64,000 bases of DNA from Streptomyces sp. R44 (GCF_041053105.1 NZ_CP163444.1:6418501-6482500), one strand, 5' to 3'; shown: positions 15,930-24,995, numbered from the stretch's first letter. Notes: generated by a model from the letters alone, not told the origin. Numbers and translations are program-made.

Positions 15930-16931
15930 TCAGGCGGTCGGCACGTCGAGCTGGAGTTCGTGGGCGCGCCGGTAGGAGCGGAAGCCCAGCTCTCGGTTGA
16001 CCGCGAGCATGTGGGCGTTGTCCTCGGCGTTGTCCGTCTCGATCTCGACGACGCCGGGATGCTCGGCGCGCAGCCGGCACACCATGGCGGTCTTGACCCA
16101 CAACCCCAGCCTGTGGCCGCGGTGCGCGGGCACGACCGCGGTGTCGTACTGCTGGGCGCGCGTGCCGGAGCCGCGGGGGAGCAGGGTCTCGGTGTAGCCG
16201 GCCACGGTGCCGTCTTCGTGGACTGCGGCGATGGTCAGCAGTGTGTCGCCGCGGTCGGCGATCACCTGGGCCATGGCGCGGACGCGGTCGGCGTCCCACG
16301 CGACGCTGCCGTAGTCGAGGTCGCCGACGGGCATGTCGTTCATCGCGTTCTTGGCCGCGGCGAAGGCGTCGGCGAGGTCGTCGGGCACCGTTCCGGTCCA
16401 GCCGGTCAGACGGTAGCCGGGGTGCTCGGCATCGGCGATGCGCAGCAGGTCGGCCTCGGCCGGCTCGGCGAGGCGCAGGATGAGGTGATGCAGGGTGAGC
16501 GCCCGGCGGAAGCCACGCCGTTCGCTGAAGGCCTCGCCCGGGCTGTCGGCCGCGGCTGCGGCGATCAGGCTGCGCCGGTTCTCGGCGCGGCAGGCCGTGA
16601 CGACCGCCGACAGCAGGAGGGAGCCGGCTCCCCTGCGGCGGTGTGCGGGGTCGACGTGGAGTTCCAGTTCGGCCAGGTGCTCCTGGCCCGGGGAGGTGAA
16701 CATCCGCAGGCCGGCGACTCCGACCGGGACGCCGTCCGCCCCGACGGCCAGCCAGGCCAGCCGGCGGCTGCCCAGAGCGGGCTGGGTGAGCTGGGCGTGG
16801 ATCCGCCCGGCGTCGGGGGGCGGTGTTCCGGGCAGGTCGTGGGCCGTCGAGGCCGCGACGACTTGATGCCACGCGGCGGCCTCGGCGGCCGAGACGCACT
16901 GGAGCGGATTGACATGTACAGATTTGAGCAA
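15930..16931 (-). CDS. GNAT-family N-acetyltransferase with two GNAT modules
   Basis: About 333 residues. The first GNAT module has LELHVDPAHRRRGAGSLLLS (acetyl-CoA loop RRRGAG) near residue 100. The second has VVPAHRGHRLGLWVKTAMV near 268 and ends in DNAEDNAHMLAVNRELGFR. Double-GNAT proteins of this size are common in Streptomyces, some linked to resistance, but nothing identifies the substrate here. The frame has no ATG; TTG at 16931 is preferred because GAAGG lies 8 bases upstream. GTG at 16976 is a second option. Confidence 0.75.
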   Translation of the reverse strand: MLKSVHVNPLQCVSAAEAAAWHQVVAASTAHDLPGTPPPDAGRIHAQLTQPALGSRRLAWLAVGADGVPVGVAGLRMFTSPGQEHLAELELHVDPAHRRRGAGSLLLSAVVTACRAENRRSLIAAAAADSPGEAFSERRGFRRALTLHHLILRLAEPAEADLLRIADAEHPGYRLTGWTGTVPDDLADAFAAAKNAMNDMPVGDLDYGSVAWDADRVRAMAQVIADRGDTLLTIAAVHEDGTVAGYTETLLPRGSGTRAQQYDTAVVPAHRGHRLGLWVKTAMVCRLRAEHPGVVEIETDNAEDNAHMLAVNRELGFRSYRRAHELQLDVPTA

Positions 16932-17085
16932 GGTGATGGCCTTCGTGGTCGAGGTCGGTGTACTCCGGGATGGCACGAGGGCGTGCTCTCGTCGGCCGAG
17001 GCGCCGCAACGGAGGGGGCTGGGGCGATCGGTTCAGGCGATCCGCGGCTCTGATGCCGTTTCATTGCGTTCGCGTTCGCGTTCAT

Positions 17086-17628
17086 TCAGTCGGTGTGGCG
17101 CACGAGCGGCCAGTCGATGTCGACACGGGCGGCCGCGGCGAGGTAGTTGGTGAACACGTTGAGGGCGACATGGGCGATGACCTCGACGATCTGTCCGTCG
17201 GACAGGCCGGCGCGCCGGGTCGCGGCCCACTGCTCGTCGGTGACGGTTCCGCGGTCTCGGACCACCACGGCGGCCAGATCCAGGACAGCGGCGGCCCAGG
17301 GGTCGTCGGCCTCGCCCCGGCGCGCGCGGGCGGCCTCGGCCGGACTCAGCCCGGCCACCCTGGTCCCGCGGAACGCATGCGCGGACAGGCAGTAGTCGGA
17401 CCCGTTCTCCTGTGCGACCAGCAACGCGATGCGCTCGCGCACGTCCGCCGGCAGGGTTCCCTCCGCGTTCAGGGTGGTGAGGACGCCCAGGTACGCCTTC
17501 AGCACGGGCGGGCTGTTGGCCATCACCCTGGCCAGGTTGGGGATGACTCCCAGGGCCCGGTGTGTGGTGGTGAAGAGAGCTGCGGCCTCACCGGTCGCGA
17601 TCTCCGGTTCAACGGTGTGGAGTGGCAT
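17086..17628 (-). CDS. Carboxymuconolactone decarboxylase-family (AhpD-like) protein
   Basis: A 180-residue CMD-fold protein of the peroxidase-related group. The active-site region reads NGSDYCLSAHAFRGTRVAGL near residue 80: it has the second Cys and the His of the AhpD motif, but the first Cys of CxxC is replaced by Ser. It is therefore unlikely to be a dithiol peroxidase of the classic type. ATG at 17628 starts MPLHTVEPEI; the longer frame lacks homology. It is divergent from the SARP regulator gene, with 79 bases between starts that contain a perfect palindrome. Confidence 0.8.
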   Translation of the reverse strand: MPLHTVEPEIATGEAAALFTTTHRALGVIPNLARVMANSPPVLKAYLGVLTTLNAEGTLPADVRERIALLVAQENGSDYCLSAHAFRGTRVAGLSPAEAARARRGEADDPWAAAVLDLAAVVVRDRGTVTDEQWAATRRAGLSDGQIVEVIAHVALNVFTNYLAAAARVDIDWPLVRHTD

Positions 17629-17631
17629 GCC

Positions 17632-17651
17632 GATCACCCTGCCGGGTGATC
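17632..17651. promoter_or_regulatory. 20-bp perfect inverted repeat between divergent genes
   Basis: GATCACCC-TGCC-GGGTGATC has an 8-bp perfect stem. On the minus strand it lies 3 bases before the CMD start codon and includes its AGGGTGATC ribosome binding site. It could be a regulator operator, or an RNA hairpin that hides the ribosome binding site. The SARP gene begins 57 bases to the right. Confidence 0.5.
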
Positions 17652-17707
17652 TTGATACATTCCCGATGCTTCTTCGATGCACGCGATGGAGACCTCTGGA
17701 GTGAGGC

Positions 17708-20644
17708 ATGCGGTTCACGATCCTGGGTCCGGTGGAGGCCGTCGCTCCCGGTTCGGATGCGCCTGACCTGGCACCCCGTCATCGTGCGGTACTCGCCTAC
17801 CTGTTGCTGCACGCCGGGGTCGCGATCAGTACGGATCGTCTGATCGACGCGATGTGGGGGCCACTGCCGCCGGATTCCGCCCGCGCGCAGATCCAGACCA
17901 CGATCGCCGCGATCCGACGGATGCTGCGCGCTTCGGAAGCCGACCGGATGCTGGCCACGCGGCCGGCCGGGTACGTGATCACCCCTGAGCCGGGACAACT
18001 CGATCTTGCCGAGTTCACCCGCCTGATCGCCAAGGCACCGGCCGGCTCCGACGAACCAGGGGACACCGCGGACCGGATACGTGCCGCGCTGGCGCTGTGG
18101 CGGGGCGAGCCGTTGGCCGGCATCTCCGCCCATTACGTCGAGGGCGCCAGAGCGCGTCTCAACGGGCAGCTGCTGACCGCCGTCGAGCGCCTGGCCGAGC
18201 TGGAACTGGCCCGGGGGCGGCACGACGACCTCATCGACGAACTGTCCGCCCACGCGGCGGCGAACCCCTTGCGGGAACGACTCTGCTGCCGGCTGATGCT
18301 CGCCCTGCACCGCGCCGGACGCCAGACCGACGCGCTGCATGTGGCAAGAACGTTCCGGGAGAACCTGGCCGAACAGCAGGGACTGGACCCCGGCCACGCG
18401 TTCAGCAAACTCGAACAGGACATCCTGCGGGACGCCCCCGATCTACGGCCGCCGATCGGCGCCGCGCCTGTGAGGCCGCAGGGAGTCAACTTCCTGCCGT
18501 ACGACGTCCCGGACTTCACCGGACGCGAAGGCGAGCTCGACGGGCTGATCCGCCTGTGGTCGGGCGACAATGGCGGTGTCGTGACGATCTCGGCGATCGA
18601 CGGGATGGCGGGGGTCGGCAAGACGACGCTCGCGGTCCACGCCGCGCACCGCCTCGCGGACCACTTCCCGGACGGACAGCTCTTCATCGACCTGCAGGCG
18701 CACACCGCCGGCCAGGCGCCGCTCGACGCCGGTGCCGCGCTCGAGGTCCTCCTGGGCCAACTCGGGGTGCCCACACCGCACATACCGGCGTCGGTCGCCG
18801 ATCGCGCCGCGCTGTGGCGGTCCGAACTCTCCGGCCGTCGCGTGCTGGCCGTGCTGGACAACGCCCTCGGCGCCGATCAGGTGCGCCCGTTGCTGCCCGG
18901 GGCCTCCCGCGCCCTCATCCTGATCACCAGCCGGCGACGGTTGATCGACCTGGACGGGGCACACGCCCTGTCCTTGGACGTGCTGCCCGCCGCGGATGCC
19001 GTGGAGCTGTTCACCGCGATCGTCGGCGAACGGGCGGCCACCGAACCCCTGGCCGTCCTCGATGTCCTGCAGTTGTGCGGATTCCTGCCGCTGGCCGTCC
19101 GCATCGCCGCCGCCCGCCTGCACCATCGCCCGCGCTGGACCGTCGCCCACCTGGCCGACCGGCTCCGCGACCAGCGCCGCAGACTCTCCGAGCTGGCCAC
19201 CTCGGAGCGAGGAGTCGCAGCGGCTTTCACGCTGTCCTACCAGCAGCTGACTGCGGATCAGCAGCGCATGTTCCGGCTCCTGGGACTCCAGCCGGGCCGT
19301 GACATCAGCCCCGAGGCCGCATCCGCGCTGACCGGCATGCCGCTGGACCAGGCCGAGACGATCCTGGAAGACCTCCTGGACGCCCATGTCCTGACCCAGC
19401 ATCAGCTCGGCCGCTACACCTTCCACGACCTGTTGCGTGAACACGCCCTCGGCACAGCGGCTGCCCAGGAACCCCCGGACGCCCAGCGCGAAGCCCTCGG
19501 CCGACTGTTCCACCACTATCTCCACACCGCGAGCGCGGCCATCGACCACCTCTACCCCGAGGGTAGGAACCGCAGGCCGCGCATCCCCGCGCCGGACGTC
19601 CCGGCCTGGGCACCGCAGGACGAGGCCGAGGCGATCACCTGGCTGGACGGCGAACGCGCGAACCTCATGGCGTCCGGCCAGTACGCGGCCGAGCACGACT
19701 GGCTCCCACACACCAGCCAACTGGCCTCCACCCTGCACCGCTACCTGCTGGGCCACGCCCACCAGGCCGACGCGCTGGCCCTCCACGACCTGGCGCTGCG
19801 AGCCGGCCGCCGGAGCGGCGACAGAGCCGCCGAAGCACGCACGCTCATCGACCTCGGTGAGGTGCACTTCTGGTGGCACGGCGCCTACGAACAAGCGGCC
19901 GAGCACTACCGGCACGCCCTGGACCTCGCGCGCGAGACCGGTGACCAGGTCGCCGAGGCCCGCGCGCTGACGGGCCTCGGCGTCGTCTCCACACGGCGGC
20001 GAGATTACGACCAGGCCCACGACCACTGCGCGCAGTCCCTCGTACTCTTCCGCGAGCTCGGCGACCACGGTGGCGAAGCCAGGACCCTGGCCGACCTCGG
20101 CATCGTCCACGAACGCCGAGGACGGTACGAGGGCGCCCACGAGCACCAACGGCAAGCGCTGGACCTGTACCGCGAGACGGGGTCCCGCATCGGCGAGACC
20201 GTTGTGCTGAACGACATCGGGCTGCTGTACCAACGGCAAGGCCGCTACGACGAGGCCAGGCGCCATCACCGCGAGGCCCTGGAGTTGAGCCGCAGGTTCG
20301 ACTTCCCCGGAGACGAGGCCGAGTCGCTCAACGCCCTTGCGGAGGCGGCCCGGTCCATGGGGGACCTCGCCCAGGCCGCTGCCGAACACGACACCGCGTT
20401 GACCCTCGCCCGCGAGTTCAGCTACCGCCCCGAGCAGGCCCGCGCCCATGCCGGACTGGCGCACGTCCACCGCGACCTCGGCCGCGTCGACCTCGCCCAC
20501 GACCACGCCCGACAGGCCCTCGACCTCTACACCGCCCTCGCCGTCCCCGAGGCCGACGAGATCCGCACTTTCCTCGCCTTGCTGCCGCCGGCCGCGAACG
20601 AGACAGAACCGCCGGAGCCATCCACCGCCGACCAGCCGTCCTGA
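17708..20644 (+). CDS. AfsR/SARP-family regulator with NB-ARC and TPR domains
   Basis: A 978-residue AfsR-like activator. Residues 1-95 are an OmpR-type winged helix (MRFTILGPVEAVAP... RLIDAMWGPLPPDSARAQIQ); 95-250 form the bacterial transcriptional activation domain; 275-560 are an NB-ARC ATPase with P-loop DGMAGVGKTTLAVHA near 298, RVLAVLDNALGADQ and LILITSRRRL; 650-960 carry at least six TPRs with repeated A-x-x-LxxLGxVxxxxGxYxxA patterns. Such proteins bind heptameric direct repeats and use ATP in oligomerising. It is divergent from the CMD protein, so it may control that gene or the reductase genes behind it. No recognised biosynthetic cluster lies directly beside it. Confidence 0.88.
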   Translation: MRFTILGPVEAVAPGSDAPDLAPRHRAVLAYLLLHAGVAISTDRLIDAMWGPLPPDSARAQIQTTIAAIRRMLRASEADRMLATRPAGYVITPEPGQLDLAEFTRLIAKAPAGSDEPGDTADRIRAALALWRGEPLAGISAHYVEGARARLNGQLLTAVERLAELELARGRHDDLIDELSAHAAANPLRERLCCRLMLALHRAGRQTDALHVARTFRENLAEQQGLDPGHAFSKLEQDILRDAPDLRPPIGAAPVRPQGVNFLPYDVPDFTGREGELDGLIRLWSGDNGGVVTISAIDGMAGVGKTTLAVHAAHRLADHFPDGQLFIDLQAHTAGQAPLDAGAALEVLLGQLGVPTPHIPASVADRAALWRSELSGRRVLAVLDNALGADQVRPLLPGASRALILITSRRRLIDLDGAHALSLDVLPAADAVELFTAIVGERAATEPLAVLDVLQLCGFLPLAVRIAAARLHHRPRWTVAHLADRLRDQRRRLSELATSERGVAAAFTLSYQQLTADQQRMFRLLGLQPGRDISPEAASALTGMPLDQAETILEDLLDAHVLTQHQLGRYTFHDLLREHALGTAAAQEPPDAQREALGRLFHHYLHTASAAIDHLYPEGRNRRPRIPAPDVPAWAPQDEAEAITWLDGERANLMASGQYAAEHDWLPHTSQLASTLHRYLLGHAHQADALALHDLALRAGRRSGDRAAEARTLIDLGEVHFWWHGAYEQAAEHYRHALDLARETGDQVAEARALTGLGVVSTRRRDYDQAHDHCAQSLVLFRELGDHGGEARTLADLGIVHERRGRYEGAHEHQRQALDLYRETGSRIGETVVLNDIGLLYQRQGRYDEARRHHREALELSRRFDFPGDEAESLNALAEAARSMGDLAQAAAEHDTALTLAREFSYRPEQARAHAGLAHVHRDLGRVDLAHDHARQALDLYTALAVPEADEIRTFLALLPPAANETEPPEPSTADQPS

Positions 20645-20782
20645 ACGCCATCAACCACCGTCGTCGGGAGTGCGTTGCCGCGATCGGGCCCTCGTGCGGA
20701 TGTCGGACAAGGTGTCGGGAAAGGCCTGTTGACCGTCTGACAGGATGGACGTCCTCCGGTTGTTTCGTGGGGGCCGGGGTTC

Positions 20783-21427
20783 GTGGGTGTACGGGGTGTG
20801 AAGAGTCGGGTGGGCGAGGGAACGGGGCACGCGCCCGCCACGGCACAGGGGCCGGAGTGCGGGACTCCCTCGGGCGGCGGTCGTGACGTTCGGCTCGGGC
20901 TGGTCGTCGAGCGGGCCCGGCGGGGGGACGAGGAGGCTTTCGCCGAGGTCTATCGGATCGTCCATCCCGGGCTGCTCGGCTATCTGCGGGGGATCGTCGC
21001 CGAGGACGCCGAGGACGTCGCCTCCGAGGCGTGGCTGGAGATCGCCCGGGACCTCGGCCGCTTCCGCGGTGACGGCGCGGGCTTCCGCGCCTGGACCGCG
21101 ACCATCGCCCGCCACCGCGCCCTCGACCATCTGCGGCGCGTACGGACGCGGCCCCGCCCCGCGCGGTTCGAGCAGGACCTCTTCGAGCTCCCGGCCGACG
21201 GGGACGTCGCCGGCGAGGCCCTGGAGGCGCTGTCGACGGAGCACGCGCTCGCCCTCATCGCGGGCCTCCCGCAGGACCAGGCCGAGGCCGTACTGCTCCG
21301 TGTCGTCGTCGGTCTCGACGGCCCGTCGGCCGCCCGAGTACTGGGCAAGCGTCCCGGTGCGGTACGGTCCGCCGCACATAGGGGATTGAGGCGACTTGCG
21401 AAACAAGTCAAGGGGAGGGGGAGATGA
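20783..21427 (+). CDS. ECF-type RNA polymerase sigma factor
   Basis: A 214-residue sigma-70 family protein. After about 38 non-conserved residues, region 2 reads RARRGDEEAFAEVYRIVHPG and EDAEDVASEAWLEIARDL, then RAWTATIARHRALDHLRRVR. Region 4 at about 150-205 (LIAGLPQDQAEAVLLRVVV, SAARVLGKRPGAVRSAAHRG) is the helix-turn-helix. GTG at 20783 is the furthest start; the conserved part begins later. The next gene starts three bases after its stop, so they are one unit and the partner may modulate the sigma factor. Confidence 0.85.
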   Translation: MGVRGVKSRVGEGTGHAPATAQGPECGTPSGGGRDVRLGLVVERARRGDEEAFAEVYRIVHPGLLGYLRGIVAEDAEDVASEAWLEIARDLGRFRGDGAGFRAWTATIARHRALDHLRRVRTRPRPARFEQDLFELPADGDVAGEALEALSTEHALALIAGLPQDQAEAVLLRVVVGLDGPSAARVLGKRPGAVRSAAHRGLRRLAKQVKGRGR

Positions 21428-21430
21428 CGG

Positions 21431-22162
21431 ATGCCTGACGAGCTGCGGGACAGTGAGGCCGGGGAGTTGTTGCGGGCCGCTCTGAGTGCCGGGCCGGGGG
21501 CGGGTGGGGACGTCGTCGGCCAGGGGGAGGCGGATGCTCTTGCCGCTTTCCGGGCCGCCCGTGACTCCGGGCTCCACGCGACCTTGCACGTCCGCGAGAT
21601 GGACGACTGGACAGCCGTCGTCGGTGAACGGCGGCCCTCCCGGCGCCCTCTGAAGGCCCTGGTCGCCGCGCTGGTCGCCAGCGTGACCCTCGGCGGTGTC
21701 GCCTTCGCCGTCGGCGGCCTCCCCGAGGACCTCCTCGGCACCCCCGCCCAGGCCCCCGAACCCCGGCCCACCCGCTCCCTGCCCCGGCCGGCGCCCGTGC
21801 CCACGGAGGCCGGTGAGGAGGGTCGTACGAACCGGCCCGCCCCGCCGGGAACCACCGCGCCCCTGCGCCCGGAGAAGGACCCGCCGGAGCTTCCCGGCCA
21901 CAGCCGTGACGCGCTCTGCCATGCCTTCGAGAAGGAGGGCGGGCCCCAGGGGGCCCATGGCAAGGCCTCGAAGTCCGCTGCCTGGCAGCGGCTCGTGGCC
22001 GCCGCCGGGGGCGAGGAGCGCGTTCCCGCGTACTGCCGGTACGAGCCTTCACCCGCCCGTACCCGGTCGCCCGCCGCCCGCCCGAACGAGGATGCCGGCC
22101 GTGGCGCGCCCTCGGCCGCTCCCGGCAGAGGGCCCGAGCGGGAGCGCCCCGACAGGCCCTGA
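21431..22162 (+). CDS. Single-pass membrane protein paired with the sigma factor
   Basis: A 243-residue protein. A cytoplasmic N-terminus (1-75) is followed by one membrane segment LKALVAALVASVTLGGVAF near 78-97, then a Pro/Arg-rich extracellular stretch, and a Cys-containing region (SRDALCHAFEKEG, VPAYCRYEP) that could form one disulfide. It lacks the HxxxCxxC zinc motif of ZAS anti-sigma factors. Position, topology and operon suggest an anti-sigma or accessory partner, but this is inference. The C-terminus is low complexity. Confidence 0.7.
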   Translation: MPDELRDSEAGELLRAALSAGPGAGGDVVGQGEADALAAFRAARDSGLHATLHVREMDDWTAVVGERRPSRRPLKALVAALVASVTLGGVAFAVGGLPEDLLGTPAQAPEPRPTRSLPRPAPVPTEAGEEGRTNRPAPPGTTAPLRPEKDPPELPGHSRDALCHAFEKEGGPQGAHGKASKSAAWQRLVAAAGGEERVPAYCRYEPSPARTRSPAARPNEDAGRGAPSAAPGRGPERERPDRP

Positions 22163-22226
22163 CGGATCCCGGCCGCTTCCGGGCACCCAGCTGATCGGTC
22201 GTCAGAACTGTGCTTGTCCCGCACCC

Positions 22227-22254
22227 TTGTGGACCCCGCCCCCATCAATAAAAT
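22227..22254 (+). promoter_or_regulatory. Sigma-70-like promoter of the hydroxyproline-type operon
   Basis: TTGTGG (22227-22232) and TAAAAT (22249-22254) are separated by 16 bp. The start ATG at 22281 follows after a short leader containing GGGAG. It is AT-rich in a GC-rich context. Confidence 0.55.
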
Positions 22255-22280
22255 GTCACACACCACACAAGGGAGTCCTC

Positions 22281-23195
22281 ATGGTCCACGCGCAAGTCCC
22301 CGTGCACCGCGCCCACCCCTGGCACGGGATCATGGTCGCCACCGCCCTCCCCTTCCGCGAGGACGGCTCCGTCGACCACGACGCCTATGCGCGGCACGTG
22401 GCCCGGCTCATCGCCGACGGCTGCGACGGGGTCGTCCCGAACGGCTCCCTCGGCGAGTACCAGACCCTCACCGACGCCGAGCGCGCCCAGGTCGTCCGTA
22501 CCGCCGTCGAAGCCGCCGGTGACGGAGCGCGGGTCATGCCGGGCGTCTCCGCGTACGGCAGCGCCGAAGCCCGCCGCTGGGCCGAGCAGGCCGCCGAGGC
22601 CGGCGCGGGCTCGGTCCTGCTCCTGCCGCCCAACGCCTACCGGGCCGACGAGCGGTCCGTACGCGCCCACTACACCGAGGTCGCCGAGGCCGGTCTGCCC
22701 GTCGTCGCGTACAACAACCCCTACGACACCAAGGTCGACCTCACCCCCGACCTCCTCGCCCGACTCCACGCCGACGGCAGCATCGTCGCCGTCAAGGAGT
22801 TCAGCGGCGACGTCCGCCGCGCCTACGAGCTCGCCGAACTCGCCCCCGGCCTCGACCTGCTCGTCGGCGCCGACGACGTCCTCCTCGAACTCGCCCTCGC
22901 CGGCGCGGTCGGCTGGATCGCCGGCTTCCCCAACGCCCTCCCGCGCGCCTGCGCCGCCCTCTACCGGGCCGCCGTCGCCGGGGACCTCGCCGTCGCGCTG
23001 CCGCTCTACCGCTCGCTGCACCCGCTCTTCCGCTGGGACTCCAGGATCGAGTTCGTCCAGGCGATCAAGCTCTCCATGGACCTCGCCGGCCACACCGGGG
23101 GCACCACCCGACAGCCCCGCCTCCCGCTGACGCCCGAACAGGAGGCCGTCGTGCGCGCCGCCACCGAGAAGGTCCTCGCCGAGGGCCACGCGTAG
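22281..23195 (+). CDS. DapA-family lyase/deaminase (candidate pyrroline-4-hydroxy-2-carboxylate deaminase)
   Basis: A 304-residue TIM-barrel class I aldolase of the dihydrodipicolinate synthase family. NGSLGEYQTLTDAER is the substrate loop; the conserved Tyr is in VVAYNNPYDTKVDLT; the Schiff-base Lys is in IVAVKEFSGD near 174. Directly downstream is a proline-racemase-family gene and then a GntR regulator. In hydroxyproline pathways, a DapA homologue deaminates 1-pyrroline-4-hydroxy-2-carboxylate to alpha-ketoglutarate semialdehyde; that role fits best. No D-hydroxyproline oxidase gene is in the operon. Other keto-acid lyase activities remain possible. Confidence 0.82.
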   Translation: MVHAQVPVHRAHPWHGIMVATALPFREDGSVDHDAYARHVARLIADGCDGVVPNGSLGEYQTLTDAERAQVVRTAVEAAGDGARVMPGVSAYGSAEARRWAEQAAEAGAGSVLLLPPNAYRADERSVRAHYTEVAEAGLPVVAYNNPYDTKVDLTPDLLARLHADGSIVAVKEFSGDVRRAYELAELAPGLDLLVGADDVLLELALAGAVGWIAGFPNALPRACAALYRAAVAGDLAVALPLYRSLHPLFRWDSRIEFVQAIKLSMDLAGHTGGTTRQPRLPLTPEQEAVVRAATEKVLAEGHA

Positions 23196-23227
23196 AGCCC
23201 GTCACTCACTCACCAGAAGGGGACCCC

Positions 23228-24232
23228 ATGCGCACCCGCCACGTCTACCACGCGGTGGACTCCCACACCGAAGGCATGCCCACCCGCGTCATCACCGGCG
23301 GTTTCGGGATCATCCCCGGCGCCACGATGGCCGAGAGGCGGCTCCACTTCGCCGAGCACCTCGACCACGTCCGCACCCTCCTCATGTACGAGCCGCGCGG
23401 CCACGCCGCGATGAGCGGCGCGATCCTCCAGCCGCCCACCCGCCCCGACGCCGACTACGGCGTCCTCTACATCGAGGTGTCCGGCCTGCTGCCGATGTGC
23501 GGCCACGGCACCATCGGCGTCGCCACCGTCCTCGTCGAGACGGGCATGGTGCCGGTCGTCGAACCGGTCACCACCGTCCGCCTCGACACCCCGGCGGGGC
23601 TCGTCAGCGTCGACGTCCGCGTCGAGGACGGCCGGGCGTGCTCCGTCACCCTCACCAACGTCCCCGCCTTCTCCGTCGGACTCGACCTCAAGGCCGACGT
23701 GCCCGGGTACGGAACGGTCACCTACGACCTCGCGTACGGCGGGAACTTCTACGCCTTCGTGGACCTCGACGCCCTGGGCCTGCCGTTCGACCGCGCCCAC
23801 AAGCAGGAGCTGCTCGCCGCCGGGCTCGCCGTCATGGACGCGGTCAACGCCGGCCCCGACCGGCCCGTCCACCCCGAGAACCCGGCCTTCGCGGGGGTCA
23901 AGCACGTCTATCTGACCGCCCCCGGCTCCGACGCGACCCGCTCGCGCCACGCCATGGCCATCCACCCCGGCTGGTTCGACCGCTCCCCGTGCGGCACGGG
24001 AACCAGCGCGCGCATGGCCCAGCTGCACGCCAGGGGGCTCCTCGCCCCGCACACCGACTTCGTCAACGAGTCCTTCATCGGGACCGAGTTCACCGGGCGG
24101 ATCGTCGACGAGACGACCGTGGGCGGACGGCCCGCCGTCGTCCCGACCGTCACCGGCCGCGCCTGGATCACCGGCACCGCCCAGTACTTCCTCGACCCCG
24201 AGGACCCGTTCCCCGCCGGGTTCCTGCTCTGA
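23228..24232 (+). CDS. Proline racemase family: 4-hydroxyproline 2-epimerase candidate
   Basis: A 334-residue enzyme with both catalytic cysteines of the two-base mechanism: C91 in LLPMCGHGTIGVAT and C255 in DRSPCGTGTSARMA. Two Cys (rather than Ser or Thr at the first site) point to racemase/epimerase rather than trans-3-hydroxyproline dehydratase activity. MRTRHVYHAVDSHTEGMPTR is the usual N-terminus of hydroxyproline epimerases. It would convert trans-4-hydroxy-L-proline to cis-4-hydroxy-D-proline. 32 bases after the DapA-family gene, with AGAAGGGG before the ATG. Confidence 0.87.
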   Translation: MRTRHVYHAVDSHTEGMPTRVITGGFGIIPGATMAERRLHFAEHLDHVRTLLMYEPRGHAAMSGAILQPPTRPDADYGVLYIEVSGLLPMCGHGTIGVATVLVETGMVPVVEPVTTVRLDTPAGLVSVDVRVEDGRACSVTLTNVPAFSVGLDLKADVPGYGTVTYDLAYGGNFYAFVDLDALGLPFDRAHKQELLAAGLAVMDAVNAGPDRPVHPENPAFAGVKHVYLTAPGSDATRSRHAMAIHPGWFDRSPCGTGTSARMAQLHARGLLAPHTDFVNESFIGTEFTGRIVDETTVGGRPAVVPTVTGRAWITGTAQYFLDPEDPFPAGFLL

Positions 24233-24271
24233 GGCCCTTACCGGCGGTACCGGCGGCCGGAGAAACGTGAC

Positions 24272-24281
24272 ATTGTACGAT
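24272..24281. promoter_or_regulatory. -10 box overlapping a candidate FadR-type GntR operator
   Basis: ATTGTACGAT is a near-palindrome (4 of 5 pairs), similar to the TnGTnnACnA style of FadR-subfamily sites. Its right part TACGAT (24276-24281) could be the -10 box of the GntR gene. Overlap of the two would give autorepression. The gene's ribosome binding site GGAGGA lies further on. Confidence 0.4.
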
Positions 24282-24311
24282 GCTCCCCCGTGACTTCTCG
24301 GAGGACGCACG

Positions 24312-24995
24312 ATGGGTGACCTGAAACAGTACGGCCTCGTCAGAGCGCAGGAACGGCTCCGCGACCAGGTCGGCCACGCCCTTCGCGCCGCCCTGATCGC
24401 CGGCGAACTGCGCCCCGGGCAGGTCTACTCGGCCCCCGGACTCGCGAGCGACCTCGGCGTCTCCGCGACCCCGGTCCGCGAGGCCATGCTCGACCTGGCC
24501 CGGGAGGGCCTGGTCGAGCCCGTCCGCAACAAGGGCTTCCGCATCACCGAGGTCAGCGAGCGGGACCTCGACCAGTACACCGAGCTGCGGACCCTCATCG
24601 AGGTCCCCACCATCGGCCGGGTCACCCGCAGGGCCACCCGGGAGCAGCTGGAGGAGCTGCGCCCGGTCGCCGAGGAGATCGTCTCCCGCGCGCGCGAGCA
24701 CGACCTCATCGGCTACCTGGAGGCGGACCGCCGCTTCCACCTCGCGCTGCTCGCCCTCTCCGGGAACGAGCGGCTCGTCGAGACCGTCGGCGAGCTGCGC
24801 AAACGCTCCCGGCTCTACGGCCTGACCGGCCTCGACGAGGCCGGCAAGCTGGTCTCCTCCGCCGAGGAACACGTCGAACTCCTCGACCTGATGATCGCGG
24901 GGGACGCGCCCGGCGCCGAGGCGTGCATGAGACGTCACCTCGGCCATGTGCGTTCCCTGTGGGCGGACGCGGACGCGGACGCCGGTGACGCCTAG
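24312..24995 (+). CDS. GntR-family (FadR/FCD) transcriptional regulator
   Basis: A 227-residue regulator. Winged helix at about 15-80 (LRDQVGHALRAALIAGELRP, LASDLGVSATPVREAMLDLA, LVEPVRNKGFRITEVSERD). The FCD all-helical ligand domain at about 90-218 has LIEVPTIGRVTRRAT, DRRFHLALLALSGNERL and metal-site histidines in HVELLDLMIAGDAPGAEACM plus RRHLGH. It probably represses the two upstream catabolic genes until a hydroxyproline-like inducer is present. Its TAG stop lies in CTAG and shares those four bases with the convergent ligase gene's stop. Confidence 0.85.
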   Translation: MGDLKQYGLVRAQERLRDQVGHALRAALIAGELRPGQVYSAPGLASDLGVSATPVREAMLDLAREGLVEPVRNKGFRITEVSERDLDQYTELRTLIEVPTIGRVTRRATREQLEELRPVAEEIVSRAREHDLIGYLEADRRFHLALLALSGNERLVETVGELRKRSRLYGLTGLDEAGKLVSSAEEHVELLDLMIAGDAPGAEACMRRHLGHVRSLWADADADAGDA

